From Kumtagia sp963820075 (GTDB lineage: Bacteria > Pseudomonadota > Alphaproteobacteria > Rhizobiales > Rhizobiaceae), in assembly GCA_963820075.1 (NCBI GenBank), contig CAWFYS010000013.1, positions 124,001-188,000 on the forward strand: a stretch of DNA of 64,000 bases. The letters are read 5' to 3'. The notes beneath the pieces are model-generated. The model ran no database searches. It saw only the letters and a list, made by a program, of their open reading frames with translations, and was not told the DNA's origin. The position numbers and the translations under genes were made by a program. This document shows positions 16,536 through 25,649 of this stretch, one piece after another. Within the stretch, counting starts at the first letter, position 1. The number at the start of each line of letters is the position of its first letter.

Positions 16536-16595
16536 CCAAGCAGGTTTTGGAAAAGTGTCCCACGGTTTCCGACAGAAACCCGCGACAAGGCAAAA
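16536..16595. repeat. Half copy of the CTAAGCAG-ended repeat
   Basis: Only the left half of the element is present: ccaagcaggttttggaaaag, then tgtcccacggtttccgacag and aaacccgcgacaagg. The right half with the gcgtgggcgaagccacgc hairpin is missing. It lies between the cho terminator and choW. Confidence 0.75.
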
Positions 16596-16642
16596 AGCTG
16601 GACAGGCCGGTCGAAGCGGCCAAGCACCAAGATGAGGGGCGT

Positions 16643-17497
16643 ATGGATCCTGTTTCAAAACTATTGGCCGCCTACAAGATTCCGATCGGCGCCTGGGGGA
16701 AGGCGTTTTTCGAGTTTCTTACCGACAATTTCAACGCCTTCTTCCGTGGATTGTCCGGCGGGCTGAATTTCCTGCTCGACGGCATCGTCGACGGCCTGCT
16801 TGTTCTGCCTCCGGTTCTCCTGGCCGCGGCAATCGCCCTGCTCGCCTGGTATTTGCAGCGTTCGCGCGGGCTTGCGATCGGCGTTTTCCTCGGCCTCATC
16901 TTCATCATCAACCAGGCGCTGTGGAAGCAGACCGTCGAAACGCTGGTGCTGGTCGCGGCGGCCGCGGCCGCCTCGATGGCGATCGGCGTCCCGCTCGGCA
17001 TATGGGCGGCGCACAAGCCGAAGGTCTATCGCGTGATGCTGCCGGTCCTCGATCTGATGCAGACGCTGCCGACCTTCGTCTACCTCATCCCGGTGCTGAC
17101 GCTGTTCGGTCTCGGCAACGCGCCGGGCCTCATCGTCACCATCATCTTCGTCATTCCGACCGCGGTGCGGCTCACCCATCTAGGCATGACGAGCATTCCG
17201 AAGGCGATCGTCGAGGCTGGCGAATCCTTCGGCGCGACCAAAAGCCAGCTCTTGTGGAAGGTCGAACTGCCGGCCGCCCTGCCGACCATCATGGCGGGCC
17301 TGACGCAGTGCATCATGCTGTCGCTGTCGATGGTGGTGTTCGCCGCGCTGATCGGCGCCGGCGGCCTCGGCACCGAGATCAACCGGGCGCTCGGCTCGCG
17401 CAAGATCGACCTCGGCCTTGAAGCCGGCCTGGCAATCGTCGTGCTGGCCATCGTGCTCGACCGGATGACCCGCATTGGCGTGGGAGGCAAGAAATGA
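16643..17497 (+). CDS. choW: Choline ABC transporter permease
   Basis: This is an inner-membrane permease of the ProW/OpuAB type, 284 residues, with about six to seven hydrophobic segments. It contains the EAA-type cytoplasmic loop EAGESFGATKSQLLWKVELP that docks on the ATPase. The start at 16643 (MDPVSKLLAAYKIP) has GAGGGG about 5 nt upstream; earlier in-frame starts would translate the half repeat. The last four bases overlap the choV start (ATGA), so the two are translationally coupled. It forms the channel for substrate delivered by ChoX. Confidence 0.92.
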   Translation: MDPVSKLLAAYKIPIGAWGKAFFEFLTDNFNAFFRGLSGGLNFLLDGIVDGLLVLPPVLLAAAIALLAWYLQRSRGLAIGVFLGLIFIINQALWKQTVETLVLVAAAAAASMAIGVPLGIWAAHKPKVYRVMLPVLDLMQTLPTFVYLIPVLTLFGLGNAPGLIVTIIFVIPTAVRLTHLGMTSIPKAIVEAGESFGATKSQLLWKVELPAALPTIMAGLTQCIMLSLSMVVFAALIGAGGLGTEINRALGSRKIDLGLEAGLAIVVLAIVLDRMTRIGVGGKK

Positions 17498-18675
17498 ACA
17501 TCGCCGTCGATTTCAAGAATGTCGATATCGTCTTCGGCAATGATACGGCAGGTTCCCTGGCGCTGATCGACAAAGGCGCCTCGCGCGCCGAGATCCTCGA
17601 GCAGACCGGCAACGTGCTTGGCTGCGCGGGCGCCAACCTGACCGTCAACGAGGGCGAGATTTCCGTCCTCATGGGGCTGTCGGGGTCCGGCAAGTCGACG
17701 CTTTTGCGGGCCGTCAACCGGCTGAACCTCGTTTCGCGGGGGCAGGTGCTGGTGAAGGACGGCGACCGGCAGGTCGACGTCGTCTCCTGCGACGCGGCGA
17801 CGCTGCGGCGGCTGCGCCAGAAGCAGGTCGCCATGGTGTTCCAGCAGTTCGGCCTGCTGCCATGGCGGACCGTGGAGGAGAATGTCGGCCTCGGGCTTGA
17901 GCTTTCCGGCGTGCCGGAAGCAGAGCGCAAGGCGCGCGTGCACAAGCAGCTGCAACTCGTGAACCTCGACCCATGGGCGCGCAAATACGCGCATGAGCTT
18001 TCCGGCGGCATGCAGCAGCGCGTCGGGCTGGCGCGGGCCTTCGCCACCGAAGCGCCGATCCTGCTGATGGACGAGCCGTTCTCGGCGCTGGATCCGCTGA
18101 TCCGAACCAAGCTGCAGGACGAACTTCTGCAGCTTCAGAAGACGCTGAAGAAGACGATCATTTTCGTCAGCCACGATCTGGAGGAGGCGCTGAAGATCGG
18201 CAATACGATCACGATCATGGAGGGCGGACGCATCGTGCAGTCGGGTCCGCCCGAGGATATCGTGCTCCGGCCCGCCAATGCCTATGTGCGCGACTTCATC
18301 GCCAACGTGAACCCGCTGTCGGTGCTGACGGCCTGGAACGTCATGCGCGGCAAGCACGAACTCGAAGCCGCCGGCGAAGGTTGGATCTGGCTCGACCGGC
18401 GGCGCACGACGCGCTTCAAGATCGATTCGGACGGGCTGGTGGCGGCGGCCGAGCGCCTCGGCAAGCCGGCCGTGTGGGTGTCGTGCTCGGACGTGGAGGG
18501 CCAGCCGGAAGATGCGGCGCAGGTGTTCTGGGCGACGCCCGGCACCTCACTGAAGACGGTCATGCTCGCCATGCACCGCTCGCAGACCGCGCCGGTGGCG
18601 CTGTTCGACGACCAGTCGCGCTTCGTCGGCGCGATCGGCATCAGGGACGTGCTGAGCGCGGTGTTGAGACGGTAG
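17494..18675 (+). CDS. choV: Choline ABC transporter ATP-binding protein
   Basis: This is the cytoplasmic ATPase of the choline importer, 393 residues. It has Walker A GLSGSGKST (about residues 60-68), signature LSGGMQQRVGLARAF, Walker B ILLMDEPFSALDP and the switch His in VSHDLEEAL. The C-terminal extension of about 100 residues occupies the place of the paired CBS region found in ProV/OpuAA proteins. It is the last gene of choXWV. Choline imported here usually feeds glycine betaine synthesis for osmoprotection or catabolism, although no bet genes are in this window. Confidence 0.93.
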   Translation: MNIAVDFKNVDIVFGNDTAGSLALIDKGASRAEILEQTGNVLGCAGANLTVNEGEISVLMGLSGSGKSTLLRAVNRLNLVSRGQVLVKDGDRQVDVVSCDAATLRRLRQKQVAMVFQQFGLLPWRTVEENVGLGLELSGVPEAERKARVHKQLQLVNLDPWARKYAHELSGGMQQRVGLARAFATEAPILLMDEPFSALDPLIRTKLQDELLQLQKTLKKTIIFVSHDLEEALKIGNTITIMEGGRIVQSGPPEDIVLRPANAYVRDFIANVNPLSVLTAWNVMRGKHELEAAGEGWIWLDRRRTTRFKIDSDGLVAAAERLGKPAVWVSCSDVEGQPEDAAQVFWATPGTSLKTVMLAMHRSQTAPVALFDDQSRFVGAIGIRDVLSAVLRR

Positions 18676-18997
18676 GCGAGGGATCCAGCGCCCTTGGTTT
18701 GCAGGTATCATGAGGGCTACTGATATCTCGCTGCGACGATCATCAGGCCGAGTGCGGTGATTTCAAGAGCCGGTCACGATGAGCCTGTCGAAGGACAGCG
18801 GCGCTTGGCAGTAGACCTAAGCCATCCGCGCTGCCAGCAGAAGCTGCCTCGAACACTCGGATTCCGCTCCGTCGATGGCGAAGGGCTGGTTCCGGCGGTT
18901 CGGGCCGACCGTCGCCGTCGCTTAAGAGCGGGATAGTGGACCGATCGGTTCGATCGTGGGAAAATGGCGGCGAGCAACCATCGGGAACGCCCCGCCG
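18676..18997. other. Intergenic region with no recognisable gene
   Basis: This 322-bp stretch separates choV from clpS. No credible reading frame, RNA gene or clear terminator was seen. The short frames in it overlap on both strands and resemble nothing known. The clpS promoter must lie in it. Confidence 0.6.
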
Positions 18998-19303
18998 ATG
19001 CCGGACACGGCCACCACGCCACGCATCAAGACCAAGCTGAAGGTCGAACGGCCGAAGCTTCATAAGGTCATACTGATAAACGACGATTTCACGCCGCGCG
19101 AATTCGTCGTCACGGTTCTCAAGGGCGAGTTCCGGCTCTCCGAAGACCAGGCCTACCGGGTCATGATCACCGCGCACCGGCGCGGCGTCTGCGTGGTCGC
19201 CGTGTTTCCGAAGGATGTCGCGGAGACCAAGGCGACGCGTGCGACCGACGCGGGCAAGGCGAAGGGCTATCCGCTGATGTTCACGACCGAACCGGAGGAG
19301 TGA
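18998..19303 (+). CDS. clpS: ATP-dependent Clp protease adaptor ClpS
   Basis: The 101-residue adaptor delivers N-degron substrates (those beginning with Leu, Phe, Tyr or Trp) to ClpAP. The pocket residues are visible: NDDFTPREFVV (about residues 28-38) and the conserved His in TAHRRG (about 60). The first 20 residues form the flexible tail. Start ATG 18998 gives the usual length; an in-frame start 42 bp upstream is possible but poorly conserved in type. Alphaproteobacteria often carry two paralogues; the divergence of this copy, with its short KLKVERPKLHKVIL lead-in, resembles ClpS2. clpA is not in the window. Confidence 0.9.
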   Translation: MPDTATTPRIKTKLKVERPKLHKVILINDDFTPREFVVTVLKGEFRLSEDQAYRVMITAHRRGVCVVAVFPKDVAETKATRATDAGKAKGYPLMFTTEPEE

Positions 19304-19319
19304 GCGCCGGCATCGTCGG

Positions 19320-21386
19320 CTACCGCCCCTCGCGATACCACATCGAGCCGAACGCGAAGAGAAGCAGGGCAAGCCCGAAAAAGCCGGCGAACATCGGCAC
19401 CCGCGAAACCGATTTGAGCACGCTGTCGCTGGTGGTGCGCAGGCCGATCCAGTCGCGGCCGGCCGCATCGGCGCGGCCGCGCACCGGCACGATCGAGGGC
19501 AGGGAGACGCCGGCCACGCCGGCCAGCCGCCGCGCGCTGCCGCCGGTCGCCTCGGCGGTCGGCTTCAGGACCTGCTCGGTGGAAACCGTATCGGCAAACT
19601 CCGGCGCGTTGACCGGGCCGATATGGGCAAGCGCGGAAAGGTCGCCATTACCGATTTGATAAAGGCCGATTTCGGTGGTTTCGAGGCTTCCGGTAAAGAG
19701 GCCAGGCTCGGCGGAAGTGAGCGGAACGTCGATCGCCTTGCCCGACGGCGTGATCACCCGTGACGGCCCGGGATCATCGCTCATCGTCTGGCGGCGGATG
19801 TCGAGCACCATGCCGCGGCCGTCGGCCGTCAGGCGTTCCTCCTCCAGTTCCGGCTCCTGCATCAGCCAATGGGCGATGCGGCGGTAGAGCGCGACATGCG
19901 GACCGCCGCCCTCGAACCCGCGCGCCCACAGCCAGCCCTGGTCGGAGAGGAGCATGCCGACGCGTCCCTCGCCCTTGCGGTTCAACAGGAGCAGCGGCCT
20001 GTCGTCCGGCCCCTTCATCACGGCGACGCCGTCCGGCTGCTCGATGCCGATCATGCGGAACCAGCGGCTCCACTGCGGCGGCTCCGAGCCGGAGCCTTCG
20101 AGGCCGCGTGTCACCGGATGGCGTTTGCCCAACTCGGTGAGGCGCGGATAAAAGGCTTCGTCCAGCACCTCGCCGGTAGGCAGCGCCGGTAGCGCCGCCA
20201 TGAGAGGTGTGTGTGAAATCGATGCATCGCCGGCATATTCCGGACCCGCGGCGATCAGCAGCGCACCGCCATTTTCCACATATTCGGCGATATAGTCGTA
20301 ATAGAGGATCGGCAGCACGTCGCGGTGCTGGTAGCGGTCGAAGATGATCAGGTCGAAATCGTTGATCTTCTCGACAAACAGCTCGCGCGTCGGGAAGGCG
20401 ATCAGCGACAATTCGTTGATCGGCGTGCCATCCTGCTTTTCCGGCGGGCGCAGGATGGTGAAATGAACGAGGTCGACGGAGGCGTCCGACTTCAGGAGGT
20501 TGCGCCAGGTGCGCTCGCCGGCGTGCGGTTCACCGGAAACCAGCAGCACGCGAAGATTTTCGCGGATGCCGTCCAGCATGGCGATGGCGCGGTTGTTGGT
20601 GTCGGTCAGTTCGCCCTCGACCGGGTTGATGGCGAGTTCGACGATATTGCGGCCGGCACTGGGGATCGAGAGCTGAAGCTGCATCTCGCGGCCGATCTCG
20701 GCTCGTTCGACGGAGATCTGCTGGCCGTTCACCGATACGCGGACATCCACCGTTCCGCGCGGGCCGCCGGTCGCGATGACACGATAGGTCATGTCGATGG
20801 GCTTCCCGACAATGCCGAAACGCGGCGCGTTCTCGAACCGGATGCGCCGGTCCATTTCGTTTTCTTCGCCGGTGATCAGCGCGTGCAGTGGCGCCCCGAT
20901 CGCCTCGGTGGTTTTGGGAACGTCGTGGACCTGTCCGTCGGTGATCATGACGGCGCCGCCGACACGCGAGGCCGGCACATCGCGGAAGGCGCTGTCCAGC
21001 GCGCCGAACAGCCGCGTTTCGGTGCGGTCGTCCGCCACGCTGGCCTTGCCAGCCTCGACGACGCGCACCTCGAACTGCTTGAAACGGGCGAGCCGTTCCT
21101 GCATGCCCGCGACGGCCTGGTCGGTCTGGCTGGTCCGCGCGCCGATGTCCTGGCTCTGGCTGCGGTCGACGATCAGCGCGACGACGCTTTTCATAGGCTC
21201 ACGCTCTTCGTCGAGAAAGACCGGATTGACGAGCGCGCCCGCCAGCGCCAGCAGCGCCGCGAAACGCAGAAGAGCGCCGCGCTGGCGCAGCCACAGCCCC
21301 GTCAGCGCCAGCAGCGTTACCGGAAGGAGCACCGCGGCGAGCCACGGCAAGGGGAGCAGGGGCTCGAAGGCGATCGACCAGTTCAT
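19320..21386 (-). CDS. Membrane protein with vWA-like and class I amidotransferase-like folds, 688 aa
   Basis: Two N-terminal membrane helices (LPWLAAVLLPVTLLALTGLW; LLRFAALLALAGALVNPVF) are followed by a von Willebrand A-like part (SVVALIVDRSQSQD). Next comes a large periplasmic region with an amidotransferase-like fold but no catalytic triad (FDLIIFDRYQHRDVLPILYY; VENGGALLIAAGPEYAG). A C-terminal helix (GFFGLALLLFAFGSMWYREG) ends the chain. It is the last of four co-directional genes, moxR, DUF58, DUF4159 and this one, a layout repeated in many Rhizobiales. The module resembles Bat (Bacteroides aerotolerance) systems, where MoxR ATPases act with vWA proteins in assembly or stress tolerance. 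The specific target is unknown. Confidence 0.75.
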   Translation of the reverse strand: MNWSIAFEPLLPLPWLAAVLLPVTLLALTGLWLRQRGALLRFAALLALAGALVNPVFLDEEREPMKSVVALIVDRSQSQDIGARTSQTDQAVAGMQERLARFKQFEVRVVEAGKASVADDRTETRLFGALDSAFRDVPASRVGGAVMITDGQVHDVPKTTEAIGAPLHALITGEENEMDRRIRFENAPRFGIVGKPIDMTYRVIATGGPRGTVDVRVSVNGQQISVERAEIGREMQLQLSIPSAGRNIVELAINPVEGELTDTNNRAIAMLDGIRENLRVLLVSGEPHAGERTWRNLLKSDASVDLVHFTILRPPEKQDGTPINELSLIAFPTRELFVEKINDFDLIIFDRYQHRDVLPILYYDYIAEYVENGGALLIAAGPEYAGDASISHTPLMAALPALPTGEVLDEAFYPRLTELGKRHPVTRGLEGSGSEPPQWSRWFRMIGIEQPDGVAVMKGPDDRPLLLLNRKGEGRVGMLLSDQGWLWARGFEGGGPHVALYRRIAHWLMQEPELEEERLTADGRGMVLDIRRQTMSDDPGPSRVITPSGKAIDVPLTSAEPGLFTGSLETTEIGLYQIGNGDLSALAHIGPVNAPEFADTVSTEQVLKPTAEATGGSARRLAGVAGVSLPSIVPVRGRADAAGRDWIGLRTTSDSVLKSVSRVPMFAGFFGLALLLFAFGSMWYREGR

Positions 21387-21452
21387 GAGCGGATGCCCTG
21401 GTTTCTGGGGAACAGCCGGTCGAGAAGGCGATCGCCGGTGTTCTGGCGCTGC

Positions 21453-21558
21453 CTAAGCAGACTTGCGTGGCTTCGCCCACGCTTCGCCTGCTTAGCCTCT
21501 TGTTTTGTCGCAGGTTTCTGTCGGAAAACCGTCACACACTTTTCCGGAACCTGCTTAG
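21453..21558. repeat. CTAAGCAG-ended intergenic repeat, copy 3 (complete)
   Basis: This 106-bp copy has perfect ctaagcag...ctgcttag ends. It contains cgtggcttcgcccacg, an internal cgcctgcttagcctcttg, tttgtcgcaggtttctgtcg and ttttccggaacc. It lies in the 281-bp gap between the DUF4159 and 688-aa membrane genes and may weaken their coupling. Confidence 0.9.
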
Positions 21559-21667
21559 TTGGACGAGCGTTGCGCCAGGCGTGCGCCTCCGTGAAGGGCA
21601 AGGCGCGCGCGCCATTTGCGTGAGGAACGTCAGGCGGGGCGACTCGCGCGACATGTCCGGCCATATC

Positions 21668-24487
21668 CTATTGCCCCAGCCGTTCGAGCAGCTCCGGCAC
21701 GTGCACCTGATCGGACTTGTAGTTGCCGGTCAGCATGTACATGACGATGTTGGCGCCCGCGCGCAGCGAATAGATCCGCTGCATCGGATCGGACGGCACG
21801 GTCGGCAGCATCGGGTCGCCGCGTTCGTCCACCGCCCAGGCACCCGCGAAATCGTTGGAGGTGATCATGATCGGCGTGACCCCGTCGCCGGTGCGCACCG
21901 GCCGGTTGTCCGTGTTCGTGGCTTCCAGCGACGCCTCGACCCAGAGCTGCCCTCCGCCGAAGCGGCCGGGGAACTCCGGCAGGATGAAGAAAGCCTTCGT
22001 CAAGACATGGTCCGCAGGGACCGGCTCCAGCGGCGGGACGTTGAGGTCGCCCAGTATTTCGCGCAGGCGCTGCGTCGCCGGGCTGGTCGAATTTTGCAGC
22101 GACATCGCGTATTCATCGCGCGTATCGAACAGAACCGTCCCGCCGCCTTTCATATATTCGTCGATGCGCGCGATCGCTGCCGGGGAGGCCATGGCGGCGT
22201 TCGCGTCGATCGGCCAGTATATGAGCGGGAAGAAGGCAAGTTCATCCTGTTCGAGATTGACGCCGGCCGGCTCGCCCGGTTCCAGCGCGGTTTTCTCGCT
22301 CAGAAAATGCGTCAGCCCTGACAGCCCGGCCCGGCTGATCGCGTCGATGCTCGCATCGCCGGTGATCACATAGGCCAGACGCGTGACGGATATAGCGTCG
22401 ATCGCCTGCGCGTCGCCCGGCTTGGAATCCACGGCCAACGCTTTCGGCGCGAAGGACAGCAGCGATAGAACAGCCATCAGCGCGATCGCAGCCGCCGCGG
22501 CGCCGCCTGTGGCCCGGCGCCACCGGTGAAAGATGCCGGCCAGCCAAAGCACGATAAGACCGTCCGCCGCCAGCAGCACAAGGGCCGCCAGCAGCAAGGG
22601 ACCCTTCATGTCTCGCAATTCGTCGAGCGCATATCGCTCATTCACCACGGGCACGGACAGGTCGGGCCGCGCCAGCGGCGTCAGTGCAGCGTTCGCCGTC
22701 AGCAGATTGTGGGCGAAGACACCGTCTTCGGTCCCATACAGCCCCGGCGGATTCTCAAGGGTCACGGCGATATTCCCGGATCCGACTTGCAACGGCCTTT
22801 CGTCCGCGCCGGGCGGTACGATCTGTCCGTCGGCCGCAATCATACGATATGGCGGAAGCGAAGTCGCCACCTGGCTTTCGGCAGTGGTTGCCACAACCCC
22901 CTGATTTCGCGACAATTGCACGATGCGGCGCAGCATTTCCACGAAGGTGCCCGAAATCGGCAGATTCGACCAGGTCGCATTCGGCGTGACATGGAAGAAC
23001 ACGACCATCCCCTTGCCGCGACGGTCGGCTGTCACCAGCGGCGTGCCGTCGGCAAGCGTCGCCCATGTATGGTCGACGAGATCCGGTGTCGGCTCGGCCA
23101 GCACCTGCCGCGTCACCATGACGTCGGACGGCGGGGATAGATCCGCGAATGGCCCGTTGCGAGGAAATTCCGTTACCGGCTGCGGTTCCGTCCAGGAGAG
23201 CGAGCCGCCAAGAAGCCGCTCGCCCAGCCGCAGCGGCACCGGAAGCAACGCTTCGTCGTTGCCGGTCGACAGAAGGCGCGAGCTTGCGAACCGGACCAGC
23301 GTGCCGCCGTTTTCCATCCACTCGATCAGCGACGCGCGGGCACTGTCCGGGATCGTTCCGACGTCGCCCATGATGATCACGGCAGGTTTCCGGGCGAGCA
23401 GTTGCGGAATGGCCTCGCTCAGATCCGGGCTTTCCGGTTCGCTGAGATCGGCGAAAGGCTCGAGCGCTCGGCGGATGTAGTAGAGGGGCGAAAGCAATTG
23501 CCGGCCTTCATCGTCCGGCGCCTGCGCCAGCAGGCCAACCTGCCGTCGCTTGGCCGTCTCGTCGAGCACGCGCACGGCGCCTGCATGTCCCTCGCCATCC
23601 AGCACGATCGAGGCGAAGTCGTTGCGAAGTTCGAACGGAACGACAATCTCCCCGGTCGCTGTCGTTTCGCCGGGCCGGAACGTCAGGGCCGCGTCGCCGA
23701 TGCGCCGGCCCTTGCTGTCGAATGCGCCGGCTGTCATGAATTTGGGCGCGCCGGAGAGAGCCCGAACCGCGGTAACGAGGAACCGGTCGACGGCGTTGTC
23801 GGCGGCGGTCAGTCCCACAACATTCAGGCTGTCGGGCGCCGCCCAGACGACGTTCGCCGGCTTTTGCGCCAGCAGTCTCGCAAAGGACGCCTGATCATCC
23901 GCTGCGGCCAGGCCGTCGGTCAGCAGCGCCAGCGTAGCGCCGGGAGTGGTGTTCAAGGCGTTGGCCACGCTTGCATAAATGTCCGCGCGGTTGGCGGGAA
24001 TCGGACGCGGCTTGACGGCGTTCAGGCGGTCGCGCGCTTCCCCCGCGGTGAAAGGTCCGATCTGTGCATTGGGCCGCTCGGCCGTGAAGGCGAGAAGGAT
24101 CGGTATCTCGTTCTGCTCGGCGTCGGCGATCAGGCGCCCGGCTGTCGCCACGCGCTGGTCCCAGTCGCCGGCGCTCGCCCAGCTATTGTCCATGACGAGC
24201 GCAAGGACGCTGCCGCCGGTCGGCACCCTTTCGCGCGGATTGAACACCGGCTCGGCAAGCGCGAAAATGATCAGGGCTGCCAGAACGAGCCTGAGCAGCG
24301 TCAGCCACCATGGGCTCTGGTGCGGCGTCTCCTCGCGCTTCAGCACCTTTGCCAGGATGCTGAGCGGCGGAAACACCTCGATCTGCGGGCGCGGCGGGGT
24401 CAGCCGCAGCAGCCACCAGATGACCGGCAGGGCGAGCAGGCCCCACAGAATGGCCGGAAAGCCGAAGGAGAGCGGCAGCCAGCTCAT
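21668..24487 (-). CDS. BatA N-terminal/DUF4159 domain membrane protein, 939 aa
   Basis: The N-terminal 80 residues carry the BatA/aerotolerance signature: a helix (FPAILWGLLALPVIWWLLRL), PPRPQIEVFPPL and a second helix (LTLLRLVLAALIIFALAEPV). A vWA-like segment follows (VLALVMDNSWASAGD). Further membrane helices lie near residues 640-700 (LLAALVLLAADGLIVLWLAG). The C-terminal 230 residues are the DUF4159 domain, beginning near AIDAISVTRLAYVITG and containing FFPLIYWPID. The start was set at ATG 24487 (MSWLPLSFGFPAI); upstream in-frame codons come from the R1 repeat. It is the third gene of the moxR-DUF58 module and probably a partner of the 688-aa protein downstream. Confidence 0.85.
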   Translation of the reverse strand: MSWLPLSFGFPAILWGLLALPVIWWLLRLTPPRPQIEVFPPLSILAKVLKREETPHQSPWWLTLLRLVLAALIIFALAEPVFNPRERVPTGGSVLALVMDNSWASAGDWDQRVATAGRLIADAEQNEIPILLAFTAERPNAQIGPFTAGEARDRLNAVKPRPIPANRADIYASVANALNTTPGATLALLTDGLAAADDQASFARLLAQKPANVVWAAPDSLNVVGLTAADNAVDRFLVTAVRALSGAPKFMTAGAFDSKGRRIGDAALTFRPGETTATGEIVVPFELRNDFASIVLDGEGHAGAVRVLDETAKRRQVGLLAQAPDDEGRQLLSPLYYIRRALEPFADLSEPESPDLSEAIPQLLARKPAVIIMGDVGTIPDSARASLIEWMENGGTLVRFASSRLLSTGNDEALLPVPLRLGERLLGGSLSWTEPQPVTEFPRNGPFADLSPPSDVMVTRQVLAEPTPDLVDHTWATLADGTPLVTADRRGKGMVVFFHVTPNATWSNLPISGTFVEMLRRIVQLSRNQGVVATTAESQVATSLPPYRMIAADGQIVPPGADERPLQVGSGNIAVTLENPPGLYGTEDGVFAHNLLTANAALTPLARPDLSVPVVNERYALDELRDMKGPLLLAALVLLAADGLIVLWLAGIFHRWRRATGGAAAAAIALMAVLSLLSFAPKALAVDSKPGDAQAIDAISVTRLAYVITGDASIDAISRAGLSGLTHFLSEKTALEPGEPAGVNLEQDELAFFPLIYWPIDANAAMASPAAIARIDEYMKGGGTVLFDTRDEYAMSLQNSTSPATQRLREILGDLNVPPLEPVPADHVLTKAFFILPEFPGRFGGGQLWVEASLEATNTDNRPVRTGDGVTPIMITSNDFAGAWAVDERGDPMLPTVPSDPMQRIYSLRAGANIVMYMLTGNYKSDQVHVPELLERLGQ

Positions 24488-24535
24488 GCGGGATGCCTTT
24501 GGGGGGGTGGAGCAGCGGCGCTTCGCCTCGTCCGG

Positions 24536-24718
24536 CACCCCTCATCCGACCTCGCTGCGCTCGGCCACCTTCTCCCACAAGGGGAGAAGGTGGAGCGCTG
24601 CCGCTGCGCTTGCGCCAATCGTGAACGCTGGAGATTTGCCGGGACGTCGGCGCGAAACTCCGCCTTCTCCCCTTGTGGGAGAAGGTGCCTGAACGGAGTG
24701 AAGGCGGATGAGGGGTGC
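24536..24718. repeat. R1 repeat pair in inverted orientation
   Basis: A left unit (cacccctcatccgacctcgc, then ccaccttctcccacaaggg) and a right unit that is its inverse (cttctccccttgtgggagaa, then ggcggatgaggggtgcg) enclose about 70 bp of unrelated sequence. The whole insert separates DUF58 from the DUF4159 gene, which in other genomes usually follow each other closely. Confidence 0.85.
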
Positions 24719-24734
24719 GGGGCGGAATGCACCA

Positions 24735-25649
24735 TCACATCCGAACTCCGGCCGCGTAGCTGCTTTCGGCCGACATGGCCGTGTGAACGCGCACCAGCGC
24801 CTCGGAGGCCAGGCGGTCGGTGTGGTTGACGGTATAGCTCCAGCCGAGCCGGCGGCACCAGGCGGCGAGTTCATCGCGCCGCGCCAGATAGAGACGCCGG
24901 TAGTCGTCGCCGAGCAGTTCGGCGCGGCCGGCCGTCAGTTTGTCGCCGGTTTCGGGATCGTTGAACTGGGTGCGGCCCGCATAGGGAAAGGATTCCTCGG
25001 CGGGATCGGCGACCTCGATCAGGTGGACGCGCACGCCGTGGCGGGCAAGCACGTCGAGCCATGCCTGCGTTTCCTCGATCGGATCGAGGAAATCGCTGGC
25101 GATCACGATGTCGGAGAAACGGCGGATCAATGAAAGATCGGGCCGGCTGGTCACGGGAGCCTGGCTGAGCAGGGCGGCGATGCGCTCCGCGCCGCTGCGC
25201 GAGGTGATCGGATCGGTCAGGCCCGGCCAGGCGATGCGCTCGCCGCCGCGCGACAGCAGTTCCGCCAGGGCCAGGATAAGCACAAGCGCCCGCGCCTGCT
25301 TCGGCACGGCGGCCGTCGCGGACTTGTAAAGCATGGACGGGGAGGGGTCGGCCCACAGCCAGACCGTGTGGGCGGCTTCCCATTCGAGGTCGCGCACATA
25401 GGTGTGGTCGTCGCGGGCGGAACGGCGCCAGTCTATGCGCGCCATCGCCTCGCCCTCGACATAGGGCCGGAACTGCCAGAAATTCTCGCCGATGCCGCGC
25501 TTGCGCCGGCCATGCCAGCCGCTGATCACCGTGGAGACGACGCGGCGGGCCTCGATCAGAAGGTCGGGGACCAGCGATGCCCTGAGCCGGGCGCGGGCGA
25601 GCGCGTCGCGCGCCGCGACCGGAGACGACGCCTCGCCGATCCGCGCCAT
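24735..25649 (-). CDS. DUF58 domain-containing protein
   Basis: The 304-residue soluble protein has the DUF58 hallmark ENFWQFRPYVEGEAMARIDW and then RRSARDDHTYVRDLEWEAA near residues 55-95, followed by a vWA-like fold (VWLWADPSPSM; FSDIVIASDFLDP). DUF58 proteins are encoded next to MoxR ATPases and are thought to bring substrates or metal-binding partners to them. Its ATG overlaps the moxR TGA by one base (TGATG), so translation is coupled. It is full length for the family. Confidence 0.9.
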   Translation of the reverse strand: MARIGEASSPVAARDALARARLRASLVPDLLIEARRVVSTVISGWHGRRKRGIGENFWQFRPYVEGEAMARIDWRRSARDDHTYVRDLEWEAAHTVWLWADPSPSMLYKSATAAVPKQARALVLILALAELLSRGGERIAWPGLTDPITSRSGAERIAALLSQAPVTSRPDLSLIRRFSDIVIASDFLDPIEETQAWLDVLARHGVRVHLIEVADPAEESFPYAGRTQFNDPETGDKLTAGRAELLGDDYRRLYLARRDELAAWCRRLGWSYTVNHTDRLASEALVRVHTAMSAESSYAAGVRM

